Shown here piece by piece: positions 58,049-64,000 of a DNA stretch of 64,000 bases. Numbering within the stretch: the stretch's first letter is position 1; each line of letters starts with the position of its first letter. The notes under the pieces were generated by a model. That model worked only from the letters and a program-made list of their open reading frames with translations. It was not told where the DNA came from and searched no databases. The translations under genes and the position numbers were made by a program. The stretch is taken from assembly GCF_001514145.1 (NCBI RefSeq), contig NZ_KQ948660.1, positions 537,658 through 601,657 on the forward strand, read 5' to 3'. The stretch is from Streptomyces canus (GTDB taxonomy: Bacteria > Actinomycetota > Actinomycetes > Streptomycetales > Streptomycetaceae).

Positions 58049-59526
58049 CCGATCGCCCGGCCCAGCACGTACACCGCCGGAGCCGCCGCGGCCAGCGGCA
58101 GGGCCACGCCCGCCGTGAAGTGCACGAAGCGGGACGGGTAGTCGTAGCTCGCGACCCGGTGGCCGATCAGCGCGCACACCGCCGCGCCCGCGCCGAGGAA
58201 GGCGCCCTTCGCGCCGAGCCCCGTCATCCCGCCGACCGCGATGCCCGCGCCCGCCGCGGCGAGCAGGGAGACGACCACCGAGGCCGGGGTCGGCAGGGGC
58301 AGCGCGCGAGCCAGGACCGCCACGGCCACGGCGGCCGCGCCGACCGTCACCGCGTCCGGGTCCGCCGCGAGGTGGCCGGTCGCCACGATCGCCAGTGCCG
58401 CCGAGGCGACGGTCGCCATCAGGCCGTACATCCGCTCGTCGGGGTCTGCGTGCGAGCGGAGCTGCATCACCAGGCTGAGCAGGACCCAGACGCCGAGGGT
58501 GCCGAGGATCGCGGCGGGCGCGTTCTCCCGGCCGGCCGTCAGGAGTGCCGCGTCGGCCACCAGCGCCCCGAGGAACGCCAGCGCGATGCCCTGCCGGGCG
58601 GGCCACATGCCGTTCAGCCGGAACCAGCCGGCCGCGGTGACGGCCTGGAGGACGACGAGGGGCACGAGGAGGGCGTACGACCCGACGGCCGCCGTTCCGG
58701 AGAGCAGCAGGCCGAGCAGCGCGGTGAGGGCGGCGGGCTGGATGCCGGGCTCGATGATCGGGGAGCGGCCCTCGAGACGGGCCCGCTGGGCGTCGGTGAC
58801 GCGGGGGTTGCCGGCGACGGTGGCGGGGCCGTAGCCGGAGGCGTCGGACGCGGACCCGTGCCCGGCGGCACCGGGATGTGCCTGGGCGGACCCGTGGACG
58901 GGGCCCCCACCCCCCGGGGCGTAAGCATGACCGGCAGGACCGTGAGCCGTCGGCGCAGGTCCGTGACCGGCCGGGCCGGGTGCCATCTGGCCCGGCCCCT
59001 GCCCGGCGGGACCGGGAGCCGCCGAGGCACGACCATGACCCACGGGGTCGGAAGAAGTCGACGCGGAGCCATACTCGGCAGAACCGGCAGCCGGCGACGC
59101 ATGACCATGACCCGCGGAGTCCGGAGAAGCCGGCACGGAGCCATACCCAGCAGGACCGGGAGCCGCCGAGGCACGACCATGACCGGCAGGGTCGGAAGAA
59201 GTCGACGCCGAGCCGTACGCCGCGGGGCCGGAAGTCGGCGCGGAGCCGTACGCCGGGTCGGGAGCCGCTGGGGAGCCGTACGCGCCGGCCCCCGGAGCTC
59301 CCTGCGGGGGTCCGTACCCCTGGGGCCCGCCCTCGTAGTCCTGCTGCGGGAGATACGACGTCTCCGGCGCGGACTGGACCGGTCGGTGCACCTGGGTGTC
59401 CCAGGTCTGGCCCTGCCACTGCTGGGTGTGCTGCTGGGCCGCCTGGGCGTCGTCGTCGTACGCCTGCTGGGCCGGCCAGCCCTGCTGCGGATACTGCTCG
59501 TAGTCCTCGTACGGCTGGTTCGTCAT
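58045..59526 (-). CDS. Polytopic membrane protein with Gly/Ala/Pro/Ser-rich N-terminus
   Basis: A 493-residue protein (ATG 59526, AGGAGG six bases upstream). The first 250 residues are Gln/Tyr/Gly/Ala/Pro-rich and repetitive (GPAGYGSVPASPDSAGHGHA and kindred units, visible as DNA repeats at about 58990-59240). The C-terminal half has about eight membrane segments (ALTALLGLLLSGTAAVGSYA, LVPLVVLQAVTAAGWFRL, ALPLAAAAPAVYVLG). No transport motif is visible. It starts just past the MoaD/ThiS gene, so they are probably cotranscribed. Function unknown. Confidence 0.8.
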   Translation of the reverse strand: MTNQPYEDYEQYPQQGWPAQQAYDDDAQAAQQHTQQWQGQTWDTQVHRPVQSAPETSYLPQQDYEGGPQGYGPPQGAPGAGAYGSPAAPDPAYGSAPTSGPAAYGSASTSSDPAGHGRASAAPGPAGYGSVPASPDSAGHGHASPAAGSAEYGSASTSSDPVGHGRASAAPGPAGQGPGQMAPGPAGHGPAPTAHGPAGHAYAPGGGGPVHGSAQAHPGAAGHGSASDASGYGPATVAGNPRVTDAQRARLEGRSPIIEPGIQPAALTALLGLLLSGTAAVGSYALLVPLVVLQAVTAAGWFRLNGMWPARQGIALAFLGALVADAALLTAGRENAPAAILGTLGVWVLLSLVMQLRSHADPDERMYGLMATVASAALAIVATGHLAADPDAVTVGAAAVAVAVLARALPLPTPASVVVSLLAAAGAGIAVGGMTGLGAKGAFLGAGAAVCALIGHRVASYDYPSRFVHFTAGVALPLAAAAPAVYVLGRAIG

Positions 59527-59528
59527 CG

Positions 59529-59783
59529 TCACCCTCCTGCGAACGGCGGGAGCACCTCGACCGTGCCGCCGTCGGCCAGCCGTACCGTCTCATGTCCGCG
59601 GGTGCCCACGGGGTCACCGTCGACGAGGAACGAGCATCGCCGCAGGACCCGCACCAGTTCACCGGGGTGTCGCTCGCGCGCCGCGTCCAGCGCCTCGGCG
59701 AGCGTGGCCGCGTCGAAGGGCTCCTCGGCGATCCCGGCCGCGGCCTTCGCGGCGGCCCAGTAGCGCACCGTGACCTTTGGCAT
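59529..59783 (-). CDS. MoaD/ThiS family sulfur-carrier-like protein
   Basis: An 84-residue ubiquitin-fold protein starting MPKVTVRYWAAAKAAAGIAE and ending VEVLPPFAGG. The C-terminal Gly-Gly is the conserved site for adenylation and thiocarboxylation in MoaD and ThiS. The middle CSFLVDGDPVGTRGHETVRL is typical. No moaE, moeB or thi gene is near, so the pathway is unclear. It overlaps almost end to end with the membrane-protein gene downstream. Confidence 0.87.
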   Translation of the reverse strand: MPKVTVRYWAAAKAAAGIAEEPFDAATLAEALDAARERHPGELVRVLRRCSFLVDGDPVGTRGHETVRLADGGTVEVLPPFAGG

Positions 59784-59820
59784 CCGCTTCCTCAATCGAT
59801 CGATGGTGTACGGGGCCAGG

Positions 59821-60720
59821 CTAGCCGCCCGCTGTGACAGCCCAGTCCCCGATACGGCCCAGCAGCTCGTCGTCGGCCGCGTGCTCGGCGTGGCCCATGG
59901 GCTCGATCCACAGCTCGCCGTGGTCGCCGGCGGCCTCCGCGAGCATCCGCGGGTGGTCGAGGGGGAAGTAGCCGTCGCGGTCGCCGTGGACGATCAGCAG
60001 CGGGGTGGGGGCGATCTCCCGGACCGCCTCGACGGGGGAGAGCGGGACGGGGTCCCAGTCGCGGTGATGGATCCTCGTACGGAATCCGTAGCGGCTCACC
60101 AGGCGGCCCTCGGGCCGGGTCACGAGCCAGTGGAGTCTTCGCATGGGGGCCGTGCCGCGGTAGTACCAGCGGGCCGGCGCACTCACCGAGACCACCGCGT
60201 CCGGGTACGCGTCCCTGCGCCCCTCCCGTCCCGTGCGCCCTTCGCGCACCGGCCCGTCCGGACCGCCGTCGGGCCGGTACAGCGCCGCGTGCCGCAGCGC
60301 CACCGAGCCGCCCATGGAGAAGCCGACGGTCGCCACGCGCGCGTGGCCGAGTTCGCGGGCCCAGGCCACCGCGGCGGCCAGATCCAGCACCTCGCGGTCG
60401 CCGACCGTCGAGCGCCCCCCGGAGGCTCCGTGGCCGCGGAAGGAGAAGGTGACCACGGCGCCGTACCGCGTGAACACGTTCACCACCCGGCGAACATGAG
60501 GACGATCCACATCGCCGGTGAAGCCGTGCGCGATCACGAACACCAGGTCACGCGCAGGTGGCCGGGAGGCGTCGTATACGAGGGAGGGCGGATCGTATAC
60601 GGAATCGATCGTCACACCGTCGTCGGTGTGCAGAAACGTCCGTATAGGTGCATGTCTGCGCGTCTCAGAGTGCGGACTACCCGTGGAACGCGCCACACGA
60701 CCTGCCGGATCAATGCTCAT
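59821..60720 (-). CDS. Alpha/beta-fold hydrolase
   Basis: A 299-residue serine hydrolase from ATG 60720. The nucleophile elbow is VATVGFSMGGSVALRHAALY, the oxyanion region FVIAHGFTGDVDRPHVRRVV, the acid in LLIVHGDRDGYFPLDHP and the His in MGHAEHAADDE. It resembles lysophospholipase/esterase-type hydrolases; substrate unknown. It is divergent from glnR across 118 bp and so shares its upstream region; the long frame reaching 61347 is antisense to glnR and not real. Confidence 0.88.
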   Translation of the reverse strand: MSIDPAGRVARSTGSPHSETRRHAPIRTFLHTDDGVTIDSVYDPPSLVYDASRPPARDLVFVIAHGFTGDVDRPHVRRVVNVFTRYGAVVTFSFRGHGASGGRSTVGDREVLDLAAAVAWARELGHARVATVGFSMGGSVALRHAALYRPDGGPDGPVREGRTGREGRRDAYPDAVVSVSAPARWYYRGTAPMRRLHWLVTRPEGRLVSRYGFRTRIHHRDWDPVPLSPVEAVREIAPTPLLIVHGDRDGYFPLDHPRMLAEAAGDHGELWIEPMGHAEHAADDELLGRIGDWAVTAGG

Positions 60721-60838
60721 GTGGGCTATTCTCGTCGGAAGAGGACTCGGGCAACGCAGCCCCCGGGTCCTTTTGTGCTTTCGGATACCCCTGTATACGA
60801 AGGCCATGACCTCGCGGGACCGAGGAGGAACCAGACAT

Positions 60839-61639
60839 ATGAGTTCTCTGCTGCTCCTGACCAATGCCCTCCAGCCATCGACGGAGGTGCTGCCTGCCCT
60901 CGGCCTGCTCCTGCACAATGTGCGTGTGGCGCCGGCAGAAGGCCCCGCCCTCGTCGACACCCCGGGTGCCGACGTCATCCTCATCGACGGGCGCCGTGAT
61001 CTGCCGCAGGTCCGCAGCCTGTGCCAGCTGCTGCGCTCCACGGGGCCCGGCTGTCCGCTCATCCTCGTCGTGACCGAGGGCGGCCTCGCCGCCGTCACCG
61101 CCGACTGGGGCATCGACGACGTCCTTCTCGACACCGCGGGACCGGCGGAGGTCGAGGCGCGTCTGCGGCTGGCCATGGGCCGCCAGCAGATCGTCAACGA
61201 CGACTCCCCCATGGAGATCCGCAACGGCGACCTCTCGGTCGACGAGGCGACGTACTCCGCGAAGCTCAAGGGCCGGGTCCTCGACCTCACCTTCAAGGAG
61301 TTCGAGCTCCTCAAGTACCTCGCCCAGCACCCCGGCCGCGTCTTCACGCGCGCGCAGTTGCTGCAGGAGGTCTGGGGCTACGACTACTTCGGTGGCACCC
61401 GGACGGTCGACGTCCACGTACGACGGCTGCGCGCGAAGCTCGGACCCGAGCACGAGTCGCTGATCGGGACCGTCCGGAACGTCGGTTATCGATTCGTTAC
61501 GCCGGAGAAGGGCAGCGTCGGCGCGAGCGACGAGGCCAAGGCCAAGGGCGCCGTGACCGGCGCTTCCGGCCAGGCAAACGCGGAGGATGCGGACGAGAGC
61601 GCCGCCCTGGACGCCTCCGAGGTACCGGCCGAGGCATAG
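60839..61639 (+). CDS. glnR: GlnR, OmpR-family nitrogen regulator
   Basis: A 266-residue response regulator (ATG 60839, ribosome site GAGGAGG). An atypical receiver domain (about 1-115, SLLLLTNALQPSTEVLPALG) keeps the central Asp in VILIDGRRDLP but lacks the acidic pocket pair. The winged-helix domain (about 125-225) has FKEFELLKYLAQHPGRVFTR, VWGYDYFGGTRTVDVHVRRL and IGTVRNVGYRFV. An Ala/Glu-rich tail follows. GlnR is the global nitrogen regulator in Streptomyces, activating glutamine synthetase and ammonium uptake genes, and works without typical phosphorylation. Confidence 0.96.
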   Translation: MSSLLLLTNALQPSTEVLPALGLLLHNVRVAPAEGPALVDTPGADVILIDGRRDLPQVRSLCQLLRSTGPGCPLILVVTEGGLAAVTADWGIDDVLLDTAGPAEVEARLRLAMGRQQIVNDDSPMEIRNGDLSVDEATYSAKLKGRVLDLTFKEFELLKYLAQHPGRVFTRAQLLQEVWGYDYFGGTRTVDVHVRRLRAKLGPEHESLIGTVRNVGYRFVTPEKGSVGASDEAKAKGAVTGASGQANAEDADESAALDASEVPAEA

Positions 61640-61756
61640 CGGGTTCTCCGCCTGGGCATGGCTCCCGCACCGGCTACTTCCCGGTAGGCCTTTGCGGGGG
61701 CACAGTGCCTCCTTCACGCCCTGCCCAGAGCGGGTCCATCCGCGTAGACTCCGCGC

Positions 61757-62779
61757 GTGGCCAAGGTAACCAGGGATGATGTGGCGCGACTGGCGGGAAC
61801 GTCCACCGCCGTAGTCAGTTATGTCATCAACAACGGACCCCGGCCGGTTGCCCCGGCCACGCGCGAGCGTGTCCTCGCCGCGATCAAGGAGCTGGGGTAC
61901 CGGCCGGACCGGGTCGCCCAGGCGATGGCGTCCCGGCGTACGGATCTCATAGGCCTGATCGTCCCGGACGCGCGCCAGCCGTTCTTCGCGGAGATGGCGC
62001 ACGCGGTCGAACAGGCCGCGTCCGAGCGCGGGAAGATGGTGCTCGTCGGGAACTCCGACTACATCGGCGAGCGCGAGGTCCACTACCTGCGGGCGTTCCT
62101 CGGGATGCGGGTGTCCGGGCTGATCCTGGTCTCCCATGCGCTGAACGACAACGCCGCCGCCGAGATCGATGCGTGGGACGCGCGGGTCGTGCTGCTGCAC
62201 GAGCGGCCGGAGGCGATCGACGACGTCGCCGTCGTCCTCGACGACCTCTCCGGCGCGAAGACCGCCGTCGAGCATCTGCTCGGGCACGGATACCCCTACG
62301 TCGCCTGTATGGGCGGTACCGCCGACACTCCCGCCGTGGGCGACCCGGTCTCCGATCACGTCGAGGGCTGGCGACGGGCCATGGACGAGGCCGGGCTCCC
62401 CACCGAGGGACGGCTCTTCGAGGCGCCGTACAACCGCTACGACGCGTATCAGGTGGCGCTCGGCGTGCTCTCCGGGCCCGATCGCCCCCCGGCGATCTTC
62501 TGCTCCACCGACGACCAGGCGATCGGCCTGCTGCGGGCCGCGCGTGAGCTGCGCATCGACGTGCCGGGCGAGCTGGGGGTCATCGGGTTCGACGACATCA
62601 AGGAAGCCGCGCTCGCGGATCCGCCGATGACGACGATCGCGTCGGACCGGTCGGCGATGGCCCGGGCCGCGGTGGACCTGGTGCTGGACGACGGACTCCG
62701 GGTCGCGGGGTCCCGCCGGGAGCGGCTGAAGGTGTTCCCGTCGAAGCTGGTCGTGCGGCGGTCCTGCGGGTGCGAGTGA
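61757..62779 (+). CDS. LacI family transcriptional regulator
   Basis: A 340-residue repressor from the GTG at 61757. The helix-turn-helix and hinge (about 1-60) read VTRDDVARLAGTSTAVVSYV and ATRERVLAAIKELGYRPDRV. The periplasmic-binding-protein-like sensor domain begins DLIGLIVPDARQPFFAEMAH and includes LGVIGFDDIKEAALADPPMT and DRSAMARAAVDLVL. The effector is unknown; the Cys-rich RRSCGCE end is common in this subgroup. It lies 117 bp downstream of glnR and upstream of the HtrA-like gene. Confidence 0.92.
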   Translation: MAKVTRDDVARLAGTSTAVVSYVINNGPRPVAPATRERVLAAIKELGYRPDRVAQAMASRRTDLIGLIVPDARQPFFAEMAHAVEQAASERGKMVLVGNSDYIGEREVHYLRAFLGMRVSGLILVSHALNDNAAAEIDAWDARVVLLHERPEAIDDVAVVLDDLSGAKTAVEHLLGHGYPYVACMGGTADTPAVGDPVSDHVEGWRRAMDEAGLPTEGRLFEAPYNRYDAYQVALGVLSGPDRPPAIFCSTDDQAIGLLRAARELRIDVPGELGVIGFDDIKEAALADPPMTTIASDRSAMARAAVDLVLDDGLRVAGSRRERLKVFPSKLVVRRSCGCE

Positions 62780-62859
62780 GTTCCCTTAAAGGCGCCTGAG
62801 AACGCGGCGCCGGAGGCCAGCGGCGGCTTTATATCGGGCATACGAGGTTCTGCCGGGCT

Positions 62860-62892
62860 TCTCAGGGAGCACTCAGGGAGCTCTCATGGTCG
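62860..62892 (+). promoter_or_regulatory. 11-bp direct repeats upstream of the HtrA-like gene
   Basis: TCTCAGGGAGC (62860-62870), ACTCAGGGAGC (62871-62881) and the weaker TCTCATGGTCG (62882-62892) are head-to-tail at exact 11-bp spacing, ending 18 bp before the ATG at 62911. Direct repeats on one DNA face are the usual binding pattern for OmpR-family response regulators. In S. lividans/coelicolor the CssRS secretion-stress system acts on HtrA-like genes, so this may be its site. Confidence 0.55.
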
Positions 62893-62910
62893 CGGGACAA
62901 GCTTCTTGTC

Positions 62911-64000
62911 ATGACCGAGAGCTTCCGCCGCGACGGCGAGTACGAGCAGTACGAGACCCCCTACCAGGGCGCCCAGCAGCACGCTTCCTCGCCCGTGAAC
63001 CCCGAGTGGCCGCCCCCGCCGGCCCAGCCGCCCGCGGCGCCGCTCCAGCAGCCGGTCGTCGAGCCGACGACCGTGTGGCAGGGCGGCCGGCAGGCCCAGC
63101 CCGCCGCCTACGCCTCCGCGGGCGCCGGTTCGTACGGCGGTGACGGCAACGGCGGCGGGACCGCTCTGCTCACCGCGCCCCCGGCCGAGCCCGCGCCCCC
63201 CGCGCCGAAGAAGCGCACCCGCGGCCCGCTCGCCCTCCTCGCCGCCGTCGCGATCGTCGCCGCGGCGATAGGAGGCGGCACCGCCTACGGCATCCAGGAG
63301 CTGACCGGCAACGACACGGTCGCCTCCAGCAGCAGCACCAGCACCAGCGTGGTGCCGTCCTCCGCCAAGGGCACGGTCTCCGGGGTCGCCAAGGCGGTCA
63401 GCCCGAGCATCGTCGAGATCAACGCCGCCTCGAACGCCGGCGAGTCCACCGGCTCCGGCGTGATCATCACCAGCGACGGCGAGATCATCACCAACAACCA
63501 CGTCATCTCCGGCGCCACCTCCATCAAGGTGAGCACCAGCGACGGCAAGACCTACACCGCGAAGGTCGTCGGCACCGACAGCAAGAAGGACCTCGCCCTC
63601 ATCAAGCTGGAGAACGCCTCCGGCCTGACCGTGGCCACCCTCGGCAACTCCGACGGCGTCCAGGTCGGCGACCAGGTCGTGGCGATCGGCTCCCCCGAGG
63701 GCCTCACCGGCACCGTCACCAGCGGCATCGTCTCCGCCCTCGACCGGGACGTCACCGTCTCGACGGACGAGGGCCAGAGCCAGGGGCAGGGCCAGGGCGG
63801 CGGCAGCGGTCAGTGGCCGTTCGAGTTCGGCGGCCAGCAGTTCAACGGCGACACCGGTTCGTCCACGACGACGTACAAGGCCATCCAGACGGACGCGTCC
63901 TTGAACCCGGGCAACTCCGGCGGCGCGCTCATCGACATGAACGGCAACATCATCGGCATCAACTCCGCGATGTACTCCGCCAGTTCGGACTCCTCGACGG
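62911..64000 (+). CDS. HtrA-like trypsin-fold serine protease, truncated by the window end
   Basis: The first 363 residues of a membrane-anchored protease. A Pro/Gln-rich cytoplasmic region (about 1-102), one membrane segment (about 105-128, LALLAAVAIVAAAIGGGTAY), a Ser/Thr linker and the protease domain with catalytic His197 (TNNHVISG), Asp227 (KKDLALIKL) and Ser336 (LNPGNSGGAL). A Gln/Gly-rich insert (SQGQGQGGGSG) lies between Asp and Ser. A PDZ domain is expected beyond the window. HtrA proteases degrade misfolded secreted proteins; the 11-bp repeats upstream suggest stress control. Confidence 0.93.
   Translation, partial: MTESFRRDGEYEQYETPYQGAQQHASSPVNPEWPPPPAQPPAAPLQQPVVEPTTVWQGGRQAQPAAYASAGAGSYGGDGNGGGTALLTAPPAEPAPPAPKKRTRGPLALLAAVAIVAAAIGGGTAYGIQELTGNDTVASSSSTSTSVVPSSAKGTVSGVAKAVSPSIVEINAASNAGESTGSGVIITSDGEIITNNHVISGATSIKVSTSDGKTYTAKVVGTDSKKDLALIKLENASGLTVATLGNSDGVQVGDQVVAIGSPEGLTGTVTSGIVSALDRDVTVSTDEGQSQGQGQGGGSGQWPFEFGGQQFNGDTGSSTTTYKAIQTDASLNPGNSGGALIDMNGNIIGINSAMYSASSDSST

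Noticed and set aside
60572..60800. Three GTATAC palindromes near glnR (60573, 60594, 60793)
   Set aside because: Two fall in codons for repeated Val-Tyr-Asp in the hydrolase gene and the third is imperfect; chance is enough.
59821..61347. A 508-residue frame covering the alpha/beta hydrolase and the antisense of glnR
   Set aside because: Only the part from ATG 60720 has hydrolase motifs; the upstream part is antisense to glnR.

Overview
The window is high-GC actinobacterial DNA. Gene content and order point to a Streptomyces chromosome core: gpmA, mshA, the devA/devB/devE development genes, rsiG, nur, a sulfurtransferase/DUF1416 pair, glnR, a LacI regulator and an HtrA-like protease lie in the order I recall from the S. 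coelicolor SCO4205 to SCO4157 region. That comparison is from memory; no search was run. No rRNA, tRNA or CRISPR array was seen.

Layout. (a) 1-9215 is accessory: a frameshifted small membrane protein, two hypothetical genes, a coupled ECF sigma factor / CU044_5270 membrane protein / secreted subtilase operon, and fused remnants of two tyrosine integrases ending against gpmA. (b) 9263-20968 is core: gpmA, an MFS transporter, an AraC/DUF2000 divergent pair, mshA with a YbjN gene, a methyltransferase, a secreted NlpC/P60 hydrolase, a REC-PP2C phosphatase, DUF2516, an HbhA-like protein and an XRE regulator with a perfect inverted repeat in front of it. (c) About 20970-29307 is a Tn7/Tn5053-like transposon: tnsA (frameshifted), tnsB, tnsC/tniB and tniQ, then cargo (Rrf2 regulator, epoxide hydrolase, zinc-independent alcohol-dehydrogenase-like reductase), with related 20-bp repeats at both ends. 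(d) 29360-38201 is mixed: VOC, DUF3592 and ankyrin proteins, a methyltransferase, a HAD/RraA pair, a deazaflavin oxidoreductase-hemerythrin fusion, a HelD-type helicase and a TetR regulator.

(e) 38235-45979 is the most interesting stretch. Three GntR regulators (two are devA and devE by context) share a roughly 190-residue C-terminal domain with a fourth, membrane-anchored protein. Interleaved are a protein with two tandem aminoglycoside-phosphotransferase (APH) kinase domains, a HAD phosphatase (devB), and two paralogous 61-62-residue membrane proteins, each divergent from a GntR gene. A palindrome lies in or near each promoter region. I infer a small-molecule phosphorylation/dephosphorylation and sensing system tied to development.

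(f) 46061-54245 holds a 14-bp tandem repeat, an Eis-type acetyltransferase, the c-di-GMP-responsive anti-sigma factor rsiG, dtd, a YgfZ-type protein, nur, a nitrobindin-like protein, a tiny membrane protein and three overlapping related single-pass membrane proteins. (g) 54465-64000 holds DsrE and DUF2993 proteins, a cysteine-containing leader peptide before a thiosulfate sulfurtransferase and DUF1416 gene, a polytopic membrane protein with MoaD/ThiS, an alpha/beta hydrolase divergent from glnR, a LacI regulator, and the start of an HtrA-like protease preceded by 11-bp direct repeats.
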